Below, in pieces: positions 1 through 6,789 of a stretch of 20,309 nucleotides of DNA. Origin of the DNA: an uncultured Asticcacaulis sp. (GTDB lineage: Bacteria > Pseudomonadota > Alphaproteobacteria > Caulobacterales > Caulobacteraceae); assembly GCA_946482045.1 (NCBI GenBank), contig CAMLPZ010000042.1, positions 1-20,309 of the forward strand. Direction: 5' to 3'. A program made the translations under genes and the position numbers. Position 1 is the stretch's first letter. Every line of letters starts with the position of its first letter. The notes under the pieces were generated by a model. The model did not search any database and was not told the DNA's origin. It saw only the letters and a program-made list of their open reading frames with translations.

Positions 1-1769
1 AGTACACCTACAGCGAAGCCTTCAGCATCGCCCTGACCAATGTCAACGAAGCGCCAGTTCAGCCTGCGCGGGAATTCCACGTCAATGAAGGCAACCTCAC
101 ATCTCCGGTCTATGTCGGGCAATTGACGGGAGCGAACGATCCCGAAGGAAAGGCTGTCACATATCAGTTGCACCCGGATGACGCCGCCCTTGGCTTCTCG
201 GTGAGTTCGGACGGTCGCATCCATGCGCAGTTTGGGCTCAACTATGAGAGCCGTTCGTCGTACGACCTCAGGATTATCAACCGTGACGCGGATGGCGCTG
301 AGTCTACGACCACCCACAAAATAATCGTGGACAATATTGACGATAGTCCGACTGTTAACGTTGCACTAGAAGCTCCAGATCCAGTGGCAACTTATCCGGG
401 AACCGGCATTACGTACTATGACCAAGACTTTTATAAACTAAGTTTTAGCTCCTATTATGGCGGCATGCCTCTATCAATCTCGGTGACACCGAGAAATTCG
501 GGCGCTGGGATCATCGTTGACGGCGCAAATGTTACGATGATGTATTACGAATACGTGTACTGGGAGGACCCCGTCTGGGGGGCGGAGCATCCCCAAGGTT
601 CGAACTCTTGGAATTACGATGCTACCTTCTATGTTACGGACCAAGGCCAAAATAAGAGTATATTCGACTTTGTCGGCAATGGCTCGGGGCAGTGGACTAT
701 GTCTCGTCGGCAGGCGCCGGTGATTATCGATTTGGGAGGCGACGGCTTCGATCTGGTGTCGCTGCAGAATTCGTCGATCATCTTCGACATGAATGGAGAT
801 CACTTTAAGGACCAGACAAGCTGGGTAGGTGCGGGCGATGGTCTGTTGGTGCTGGATCGCAACCGCAATGGTGCGATCGAGAGCGGCAACGAAATCAGCT
901 TCCTTGATGATCTGGCATCGGCACAATCCGACCTTGAAGGTCTGGTGGCGTTTGACACCGACCTCGATGGTTCGCTCGATCGCGACGACGACCGCTGGGG
1001 TGAATTCCAGGTCTGGCAGGACGCCAATCAGGACGGCGTGAGCCAGGCAAGCGAGCTGAAAACGCTCGATATGCTGGGCCTCAGGTCCATAAGCCTGGAG
1101 CGGCAGTTGACGGGCAATGAAGACGTGGGAGGTAATCGCGTTACCGCTGTTACCACGATCACCTTGGAAAATGGCGATACTCTGCAGGCCGGCGATCTGA
1201 TGCTAACCTACGAAGCCGCTGAGCCAGTCACGGCGCTGTCGCCTGAATATCGGGGCGATAAGCGGCGTGACCAGGAAGAGCCGATTGCAAAGTCCAGCCG
1301 TAGTGCCACGCTTTCGTCCGATCTTACCGATGCCCTGGAAAGCATCAGGTCGGCTGATCGCCAGTCGAACACCAAGCCGGATGCGACGGCCAAGCCGCAG
1401 ACTCGTAAGCCGTCGATCGCCCAGACGATGCGCGATAGCCTGGCGGATTTCGACGAGCGGACCCAGGTCTCGTCACCATCCCGCCTGAGCCGGCCGAAGT
1501 TACCCGACCCGCATAAGGTTGGCGACAGTGAGGTTCAGTCGCCGGACGTAACGGTTTCGGATCTGGAGCTGGTTGTCACTCAGGCAAGATCCGCCCTTGA
1601 CCGTGGCCTGGGTGTGGAGCAGAGGTACCGCCTGAAGATGGTCGAGGCCATGGCCGCCTTCGCGCCGAATACCGGTTCGGAAGGCGTGTTCAATAATGGC
1701 CTTGGGGCAGTGCAGACGGCATCTCTGCTGACGGCGCTGCCGCTTAAGCCGGCAACTCTTAGCGTATAG
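1..1769 (+). CDS. Cadherin-repeat / calcium-binding RTX-FrpC-like secreted protein, 3' part
   Basis: The reading frame is open from the left edge (codons in phase with position 3), so the true start lies outside the window; the TTG at 123 is internal. From about 12 to 345 one cadherin-like repeat is readable, with the typical NVNEAP strand, the LTGANDPEG and VTYQL motifs and a closing NIDD. A divergent aromatic-rich section follows. At 711-1100 comes the FrpC-type module: APVIIDLGGDGFDL, FDMNGDHF, GDGLLVLDRNRNG, and three Asp-rich EF-hand-like loops (DRNRNGAIESGNE, DTDLDGSLDRDDD, DANQDGVSQASE). Positions 1240-1560 encode a K/R/S/P-rich, probably disordered linker. The C-terminus is apolar and poor in charge, which fits a type I secretion signal. 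Seen: motifs. Known: such proteins are usually exported, calcium-loaded adhesins or toxins. Inferred: this one may be acylated by the HlyC-type enzyme encoded 6 bases downstream. No nonapeptide GGxGxD block is visible in this part. Confidence 0.85.
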   Translation, partial: YTYSEAFSIALTNVNEAPVQPAREFHVNEGNLTSPVYVGQLTGANDPEGKAVTYQLHPDDAALGFSVSSDGRIHAQFGLNYESRSSYDLRIINRDADGAESTTTHKIIVDNIDDSPTVNVALEAPDPVATYPGTGITYYDQDFYKLSFSSYYGGMPLSISVTPRNSGAGIIVDGANVTMMYYEYVYWEDPVWGAEHPQGSNSWNYDATFYVTDQGQNKSIFDFVGNGSGQWTMSRRQAPVIIDLGGDGFDLVSLQNSSIIFDMNGDHFKDQTSWVGAGDGLLVLDRNRNGAIESGNEISFLDDLASAQSDLEGLVAFDTDLDGSLDRDDDRWGEFQVWQDANQDGVSQASELKTLDMLGLRSISLERQLTGNEDVGGNRVTAVTTITLENGDTLQAGDLMLTYEAAEPVTALSPEYRGDKRRDQEEPIAKSSRSATLSSDLTDALESIRSADRQSNTKPDATAKPQTRKPSIAQTMRDSLADFDERTQVSSPSRLSRPKLPDPHKVGDSEVQSPDVTVSDLELVVTQARSALDRGLGVEQRYRLKMVEAMAAFAPNTGSEGVFNNGLGAVQTASLLTALPLKPATLSV

Positions 1770-1775
1770 TGGACA

Positions 1776-2309
1776 ATGTCAGAAACCGTTCAAATGCCGG
1801 ATGGCGGCCCGAAGACCATTGCAGAGGCGCTGGGACAGATTACTTGGCTATTCACCCAGTCGCCAATGCATAAGGAGTTGCCATTCAAGGTTCTGGAGGC
1901 CACTGTCATGCCTGCCCTCGCGGTAGGGCAGGCGCGGGTTTTCCGGTTCGGCAAGTCCGATGCTTTTGAAGGCGTCCCTGAAGCCGAATTCGCCAAGATC
2001 GGGTTCACCCGTCATGGTCTGGAAGAACTGCCTCTGGGATTTGCCTTGTGGGGCCTTCTTTCGGACGAGGCTGAGCAAAAGCTGGAAAAAGGCGAAAAGC
2101 TGGGGCCTGAAGACTGGAAGTCGGGTAGCAATGCATGGCTGGTCGAGCTTTTTTCGCCTTTTGCCTCTGAGCAAAACCATCTTATGCAAACTATGCTGGT
2201 GGACCTGATGCAGGGGCCTTTCAAGGCTAAGCCATTCAAGCTGCACAGGACGGATGCTCAAACGGGTGCCCGTTCGACTATCGTCGTCGACCAGCATATT
2301 CACCACTGA
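1776..2309 (+). CDS. Toxin-activating lysine acyltransferase, HlyC family
   Basis: 177 aa, close to the usual 170-180 aa of the family. HlyC moves a fatty acyl group from acyl-ACP to internal lysines of an RTX protoxin in the cytoplasm before type I export. The N-terminus aligns by eye with HlyC: ALGQITWLFTQSPMHKE against the LG..SWLW..SPLHR motif, putting the catalytic His at residue 32. The second signature, LGPEDWKSGSNAWLVELFSPF, matches the AEDW.SG...W...W.APF block and carries the catalytic Asp at residue 113. About 20 extra residues lie between the two blocks (60-80). The ATG at 1776 follows the upstream stop codon by 6 bases, so the two genes are almost surely cotranscribed. The neighbour is the obvious candidate substrate, but this is inference. 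No other RTX gene or type I transporter gene is in the window. Confidence 0.92.
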   Translation: MSETVQMPDGGPKTIAEALGQITWLFTQSPMHKELPFKVLEATVMPALAVGQARVFRFGKSDAFEGVPEAEFAKIGFTRHGLEELPLGFALWGLLSDEAEQKLEKGEKLGPEDWKSGSNAWLVELFSPFASEQNHLMQTMLVDLMQGPFKAKPFKLHRTDAQTGARSTIVVDQHIHH

Positions 2310-2449
2310 CTAAGGCAGGCGGCGACGAGGCGCTGCTTGCGATCGCCGACAGATTAACGGTTGAGCCGAAGCGGCTTGAGGGTAACGCGGTGACCACGCT
2401 GTTGCGTATCGCTGTAGCAGTATTGAGCGCCGTGTAGAGGGAGGACGGC
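2310..2449. other. Intergenic segment with an open, start-less frame
   Basis: Between the acyltransferase and the next gene the + frame in phase with 2312 is open to a TAG at 2435-2437. It reads ...DEALLAIADRLTVEPKRL..., which looks protein-like but has no convincing start codon or ribosome binding site. It may be a remnant of a third reading frame or chance. I recognise no terminator here. Confidence 0.3.
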
Positions 2450-3175
2450 ATGAAATATTTGTTAGCCGCTCTATGCTCGGTCGCTATCTACTCGGTCGCA
2501 GATCTGCCTGACAGTGCCGCGCGTGGCGGGGAGGCGCCTGCGCGACGGGGCGTGGTATCCAAAAAGGAATGGACCGAAGCCGATATACGCGAGTTCGAGG
2601 CTGTCGCTCGTCTACATCTGCTGCCCATGGTCATGGCCAGTAACGACGCCAACTTCCTGATCCTTATCGATGCCGACCTAGCCTGTACCATCGCGAAAAC
2701 GGCCGACGGCCATGCTGACGCGGCCGCGAAAGCCTTCGCGAAGCTGGCGGACCGCATCGAAGCTGAAGGCAAAGACACGCAGCGGATCGAAGCGGGGCAG
2801 GATGTCATCGCTGATGCGATGCAAGGCGTGCCGGACCTGGTCCGTAAGGCGTGTGCGCCTGATGCGGCGGAGCGAACATTCGGTGGTACGCCCGAAGAAA
2901 AGGCGGAATTCACGGCTTTCGTCGAAGTAATCCGGCAATACATAGCGGAACAAGGCGCCGTGGCTGACGCCATGGCCAATGATGAAGCTACCGCGTGCGC
3001 CCACCTGACCCAGGCCGTGGCCCTACTGGACCGGCTATATGCCGAGTTGGATCTGATGAAGGCCCGGCATCCGAGTGACGCCAAACGCGGGGCATGGTTG
3101 GATGCGCTCGCCCGCGGACTTGATGTCTTTAAGACGAAGGCTATATCGGCGCCCAGCGGCTGCCAGTTAAGTTAA
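2450..3175 (+). CDS. Exported protein of unknown function
   Basis: 241 aa. The ATG at 2450 is preceded by a clear GGGAGGA ribosome binding site (2439-2445). Residues 1-25 (MKYLLAALCSVAIYSVADLP then AARG) look like a Sec signal peptide with a short hydrophobic core. The rest is mainly alpha-helical and alanine-rich, with no membrane segment and no motif I recognise. Four cysteines remain after the signal (residues 79, 135, 183, 238), which would allow two disulfides in the periplasm. It lies 140 bases after the acyltransferase, same strand, and may belong to the same transcription unit or be an accessory protein of the surface-protein cassette; the sequence does not prove either. It is the last gene before the AT-rich island. 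Confidence 0.75.
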   Translation: MKYLLAALCSVAIYSVADLPDSAARGGEAPARRGVVSKKEWTEADIREFEAVARLHLLPMVMASNDANFLILIDADLACTIAKTADGHADAAAKAFAKLADRIEAEGKDTQRIEAGQDVIADAMQGVPDLVRKACAPDAAERTFGGTPEEKAEFTAFVEVIRQYIAEQGAVADAMANDEATACAHLTQAVALLDRLYAELDLMKARHPSDAKRGAWLDALARGLDVFKTKAISAPSGCQLS

Positions 3176-3201
3176 AGAGCCGCAGGCTTTGTGCCGGTTC
3201 C

Positions 3202-3349
3202 AAGATCAGTGACGACCATTTGTTCGAGCTGATCTCACAGCGCTTCGAGTGCGGCTTGACCTTGATTATCAGTAACCTGCTCTTCGATGAATGAACAAAG
3301 ACCTTCGGATCCGAGCGGCTCGGCATCATAACCATTAGGCGTCTGGTTC
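3202..3349 (+). pseudogene. istB remnant (IS21-family helper ATPase, C-terminal part)
   Basis: Read in the frame of 3202, the sequence gives HLFELISQRFECGLTLIISN then LLFDE, a stop (TGA at 3292-3294), then TKTFGSERLG. This matches the end of IS21 IstB ATPases, where the motif is LF.LIS.RYERGST.I.TNL.F.EW...FGSERL. The internal stop sits exactly where the conserved Trp (TGG) is expected. Only about 40 codons are recognisable. Similarity fades within the first copy of the 19-bp repeat, and there is no IstA or IS end in view. It is a dead fragment marking the left edge of the accessory island. Confidence 0.7.
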
Positions 3350-3385
3350 CACTTAAGCGGACGTTTGCATCATAACCATTAGGCG
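3323..3385 (+). repeat. Pair of 19-bp perfect direct repeats
   Basis: GCATCATAACCATTAGGCG occurs at 3323-3341 and again at 3367-3385, a period of 44 bases. Each copy is preceded by AGCGG (3314-3318 and 3356-3360) at 4 or 6 bases distance. A shorter degenerate copy, AACAATTAGGC, follows at 3405-3415. The first copy overlaps the end of the istB remnant. It could be an IS-end multiple site, a recombination site or a small duplication; no function can be assigned. Confidence 0.75.
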
Positions 3386-3632
3386 AAAATTTCTCGATTT
3401 TTAGAACAATTAGGCATTCGGATTTGGCCCCTTAGCGACATAAGCGCAAAACCAAGCGGATGGAAAGCGGAAGTGCAAGTTAGCCGTTTAACCTCGTGCG
3501 CCCCAATGGCGGCCCGTAAATGTTTATTTTCTTGGCGGAAACATCGAAATTCGGTTAGCTAGTGACTCGTTGGAGGCAACCCAGAGTTACAGCCGGTACC
3601 GTCAACGAAATAGATAATTAAAGGGGGTTTCG
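3386..3632. other. AT-rich intergenic stretch before the 49-aa ORF
   Basis: No gene is supported here. The composition is visibly more AT-rich than the flanking chromosome. Its end must hold the promoter of the small ORF and ATPase operon, but no convincing -35/-10 pair stands out. A 9-base match (GTTGGAGGC, 3569-3577) to the 3' end of the tRNA gene at 5987-5995 is noted under findings. Confidence 0.4.
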
Positions 3633-3782
3633 ATGGAAGCAGAGCCAACGCCTGACGAATTGAACAGATTCCTTGCCCGGGTAATGGAAATCGAAGAGAA
3701 ATACGCGTTTACCCGAAAGGGACAAGATAGCGCTCGGAGAGCCGAACTTAAAACTTTAGTAGACGAATTCGTTGACGAGTAA
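3633..3782 (+). CDS. 49-aa small protein in front of the DndD-like ATPase
   Basis: A short ORF that starts with ATG at 3633, after an AAGGGGG ribosome binding site (3621-3627) at good distance. It ends with TAA at 3780-3782, 6 bases before the ATG of the ATPase fragment. The product is highly charged: it begins MEAEPTPDELNRFLARVMEI and continues EEKYAFTRKGQDSARR, then an acidic end (VDEFVDE). It looks like a short helical bundle with no signal peptide or membrane segment. The tight spacing and strong ribosome binding site argue that it is a real gene of the same operon. Small proteins encoded next to DndD/SMC-type ATPases occur in several defence operons, but I cannot name this one. Confidence 0.7.
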   Translation: MEAEPTPDELNRFLARVMEIEEKYAFTRKGQDSARRAELKTLVDEFVDE

Positions 3783-3788
3783 GCCAGC

Positions 3789-4358
3789 ATGTTTCTCAAG
3801 AAAATTACTCTAACGAACTTTCGACAATTTTACGGCGAGCAATCAATCTTAATCGCCGGTTCGCCGGAGCGTAACGTAACTCTCATTCACGCTGAAAATG
3901 GCGTCGGCAAAACTACAATCCTAAATGCGATATTGTGGTGCTTTTACCGAGATACTACTGCGAAATTTGAACAGCCGGATAAAATTGCGAACAATCAAGC
4001 CATCTCGGAAGGAAACTATGATGTCAAAGTCGAAGTTGCTTTCGAAAAAGACGGAAAAGATTTTGTCGCTTGCCGAACGATAAATGAGCGTTCGGGCGAA
4101 GAAAAATTCGAAGCGTTCGCTATCAACAACGGCAACTATATGAAGTTGGACGCCCCCAGCGCGTTTGTCGACTCCGTGGTGCCGCGCGAGATGGCTCGAT
4201 ACTTCTTCTTTGACGGAGAATTTGCCGAGACCTTTTCCAGCCAAAACAATCGAGCCAAAGTGAGGGACGCTTTGGAAGACATGCTCGGATGTCGAACGGC
4301 TAACTTGGCGATTATCCGGTGGCGCCATGCAACGGCCAGCGCTCCAGCGCTTGCTTGA
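3789..4358 (+). pseudogene. DndD/SMC-like AAA ATPase, N-terminal fragment
   Basis: The start MFLKKITLTNFRQFYG and the Walker A AENGVGKTTILNAILW (Lys at residue 41) are typical of the DndD/RecF/SMC-type ATPases of DNA modification and phage defence operons. The fragment continues through FFFDGEFAE (a family hallmark) to DALEDMLGCRTANLAI, about residue 174. After that the frame reads a few residues belonging to the out-of-frame recombinase and stops at 4358. Full-length relatives have about 600-700 aa, so the coiled coil, ABC signature and Walker B are missing and the protein cannot be a working ATPase. Base composition is low in GC (about 42% in one 60-base line counted by hand, against 60% in a fliK line), pointing to horizontal transfer. 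The exact family (DndD, LmuB or another) cannot be settled from this fragment. Confidence 0.85.
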
Positions 4359-5790
4359 GGACGTAAAGGCAAAAAAGATCGACACCATTGTCGTTTACAA
4401 GGTCGATCGTTTTACCCGGTCGCTGGCGGACTTTGCGCGGATGGTCGAGCTGTTTGATGCCCACGGCGTTTCATTCGTTTCTGTCACCCAGCAGTTCAAC
4501 ACGACGACGTCCATGGGCCGGCTGACATTGAATGTGCTGCTGTCGTTTGCCCAGTTCGAACGCGAGGTCACGTCCGAGCGCATCCGCGATAAGGTCAAGG
4601 CTTCGAAACAGAAGGGTATGTGGATGGGCGGCCATGTTCCCTTTGGCTATCGCGTCGATGAGCGGAAACTACGAGTCCACGCTGGTGAAGCCCAGATTGT
4701 ACGGACGATTTTCACGGAGTACCTGAAAGTCGGAACGATCACGCTCCTGATAGTACGCCTGAATGCACTTGGCATAACCAGGCCATCTGTCCCCGCCGAG
4801 GAGACCTCCGCGCCTCTGCGTTTCGGCCGTGGCGGACTACAGACGATTCTCGCCAATCCGCTTTACATCGGAAAAATCCGTCATGGCGAGGCACTTTATG
4901 ACGGCCAGCATGAAGGCATCATTGATCAGGAACTCTGGGATGCTGTCCAGCGTCAGCTCCAGAACAATAATCAGGGACCGCGATGGCGTGACCGCGTCAC
5001 CGATCATAGCCCTCTGTTGGGTAAGCTCTACGATGCCGAGCGGCGCCGGTTCGTATCAAGTCACACCATCAAAAAGGGCCGGCGCTACCGGTTCTATATT
5101 TCTGAAACCCTACGCCGCGGAGCCGATCCTACCGGGTGGCGGTTGCCGGCAAAGAAGATCGAATCCGCCGTCGTCGATTTGGTCAGAACGATTCTAACGG
5201 ATGCCGCCGCGCTTTCGAATGCTGTGATCGAAACACAGGACTGCGCCGACCTGCTCCATCCGATCATCGCCTTGGCTGCCGAGGCCGCAGCGGATTGGTC
5301 GTCAGAGCGTCTGCTCACTGAGCTCGTAACAAGGGCGGAGGTACGAACAGACCTCATACGATTAAGCGTCGGTCTGCATCCGCTTTTGGCTGGGGCGGGT
5401 GAGGCTTTACCCAAGCCGATCATGCTTCACAAGGATCTGCCAACCCAGCTCAGGCGCCGGGGTGTCGAGATGCGCTTGGTGATCAATGGCGTTCAAAAGA
5501 GCCAGGTCGCCGTTGATCCTCAGATGGTTCGGACGATCGCCAAAGGACACGTATGGTTCGAAGATTGGCTGCATGGCCGGATCAAGGGTTACAAGGACAT
5601 CGTCGCCAAGGAAGGAATCAGCGCGAGTTATGCCGGCGATGTGATGAAGCTGGCCTTTCTGTCGCCGGCCATCGTTCAGGACATAATCCATGGCCGTCAG
5701 CCTGAAGGATTGATGGTCAGCCACCTGACTCGCGTCGAAGACATTCCCCTGCGGTGGGAGGATCAGGCATCGCAGTACGGCTGGAAATAG
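4312..5790 (+). pseudogene. Large serine recombinase lacking the catalytic N-terminus
   Basis: The frame reads SGGAMQRPALQRLLEDV, then IDTIVVYKVDRFTRSLADF, the second half of the resolvase domain, with the active-site Asp-Arg region still present. A recombinase (DNA-binding) domain follows, and a C-terminal tail with LAFLSPAIVQDIIHG and LPLRWEDQ. These are typical of large serine recombinases in alphaproteobacteria. The first ATG is at 4327, but homology begins at the SGG motif (about 4315). Relatives have about 60 more N-terminal residues, which include the nucleophilic serine in a YARVSTDRQ-like motif. That part is replaced by the ATPase fragment, so the protein should be unable to cut DNA. 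From the ATG the product would be 487 aa. The codon use and GC differ from the ATPase fragment and resemble the host. Confidence 0.88.
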
Positions 5791-5819
5791 CCCAAAACCA
5801 AAACGCACACTTCTCTCAG

Positions 5820-5845
5820 GCTCCGCAGAGACGCGGGGCTTTTTT
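5820..5845 (+). terminator. Rho-independent terminator after the recombinase
   Basis: GCTCCGC and GCGGGGC form a 7-bp stem (one G-T pair) around the loop AGAGAC, directly followed by six T. It lies 29 bases after the recombinase stop. Confidence 0.85.
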
Positions 5846-5981
5846 CGTGGATACGGGCGCCGTGGAATGAGTCTCTAGTTTATGGATGTTCGAGCGCGGT
5901 TCAGAAACACGCGCAATTACCGAGACTTGCGGGGGAATGCGCGCAAACCCTTGTGGCGACAACCATTACAGTAGAGAGAAT
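5846..5981. other. Gap between terminator and tRNA gene
   Basis: No gene or RNA is seen. It contains AACCATTA (5961-5968), an 8-base match to the core of the 19-bp repeat at 3323 and 3367, possibly by chance. Confidence 0.35.
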
Positions 5982-6058
5982 TGGTGGTTGGAGGCGGGAT
6001 CGAACCGCCGACCTGCGGGTTATGAATCCGCCGCTCTAACCATCTGAGCTACCCAACC
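5982..6058 (-). tRNA. tRNA with anticodon CAU, probably elongator tRNA-Met
   Basis: Read on the minus strand the 77 bases fold into a full cloverleaf. The acceptor stem is GGTTGGG/TCCAACC with discriminator A and an encoded CCA. The D arm is GCTC...GAGC, the T arm GGCGG-TTCGATC-CCGCC, and the anticodon loop TTCATAA. The paired G1-C72 excludes initiator tRNA. CAU can also belong to tRNA-Ile2 (lysidine-modified), which cannot be excluded by eye. The last pair of the anticodon stem is an A-C mismatch. The 3' end faces the recombinase island. Confidence 0.92.
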
Positions 6059-6108
6059 GTGCCGAATTCAAACGGAGGAACAAAATCTACGCCGTTTGCG
6101 GAGGCGAG

Positions 6109-6137
6109 GCTATAGCCAATCCTGTCCGCCTGTTCAA
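6109..6137 (-). promoter_or_regulatory. Sigma-70-type promoter for the tRNA gene
   Basis: On the minus strand TTGAAC, a 17-base spacer and TATAGC form a good -35/-10 pair, ending about 50 bases before the mature tRNA 5' end. The -10 extended as GCTATAGC also resembles the GCTANAWC form described for Caulobacter housekeeping promoters. Confidence 0.6.
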
Positions 6138-6173
6138 GCCTCTCGGCAAGGATTTTTCACAAAGACCTCAGCC

Positions 6174-6186
6174 TGCGCAATTTGCA
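6174..6186. promoter_or_regulatory. AATT-centred imperfect palindrome upstream of the Lrp-type gene
   Basis: TGCGCAATTTGCA keeps symmetric TGC...AATT...GCA. Lrp/AsnC regulators often bind palindromes with an AT core and regulate themselves, so this is a candidate operator about 100 bases ahead of the gene. Weak evidence. Confidence 0.3.
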
Positions 6187-6285
6187 CGCTGAATGGACCG
6201 TTCTGATGGTTAGGGGTGGAATATTTCGCCAGCTCGCGCCATTATGTAGGATATGTACAGGTCCTGGTGGCGTTGAGGGAATATT

Positions 6286-6789
6286 TTGTCGGATTTGATT
6301 GATGAACTGGACGGGCGCATCCTCGATCTGATCCAGGAAGACGCGTCCTTGTCCGTGGCCGATCTGGCCGAACGCGTCGGATTGTCGCCGTCGCCGTGCT
6401 GGCGGCGCATCAAGCGGCTGGAGGACTTAGGTGTCATACGCCGGCGTGTAACCTTGCTCGACGCAGACAAGCTGGGCCTGGGCTTCGAAGTCTATGCCGC
6501 CGTCAAGCTGTCCCTGCCATCGCGCGCCAATCTCGAAGCCTTCGAGGCCCGGCTGGGGGACTGGCCCGAGGTCGTGTCCTGCGTCACCGTCACCGGCCAC
6601 GAAGACTACATGCTGAGGGTCATGACGCGTGACATGCACGCCTATGATGACTTCTTGCGCGACAAGCTTTTGGCCTCGGATCTCGTGTCCGGCGTCGAAA
6701 GCCGTATTATCATGCGGTCCGTCAAGGCGACGACGGCGGTGCCGATCCGGCTTGTCATGAACCGGCCGGAGCATGAGGAGGGCAAATGA
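6286..6789 (+). CDS. Lrp/AsnC family transcriptional regulator
   Basis: 167 aa, normal for the family. The start is TTG at 6286, chosen because GAGGGA (6275-6280) precedes it by 5 bases and the family's N-terminus (LIDELDGRILDLIQEDASLS) follows at once; no ATG fits. Residues 5-60 form the winged helix-turn-helix, with ADLAERVGLSPSPCWRRIKR as the recognition part. Residues 65-150 form the ligand-binding RAM domain, including the conserved GHEDYMLRV. Such proteins sense amino acids or similar metabolites and regulate transport or catabolism genes. The stop codon overlaps the start of the next gene (ATGA at 6786-6789), so the two are translationally coupled. The TTG start suggests low expression. 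Confidence 0.93.
   Translation: MSDLIDELDGRILDLIQEDASLSVADLAERVGLSPSPCWRRIKRLEDLGVIRRRVTLLDADKLGLGFEVYAAVKLSLPSRANLEAFEARLGDWPEVVSCVTVTGHEDYMLRVMTRDMHAYDDFLRDKLLASDLVSGVESRIIMRSVKATTAVPIRLVMNRPEHEEGK

Noticed and set aside
3292..3294. In-frame TGA in the istB remnant as a selenocysteine codon
   Set aside because: It stands where a Trp is conserved in IstB, the frame decays soon afterwards, and no SECIS-type hairpin is seen. A plain nonsense change is enough.
4300..4358. Programmed frameshift fusing the ATPase and recombinase
   Set aside because: No slippery sequence, and both proteins lose essential parts at the junction. A deletion or illegitimate join explains it.
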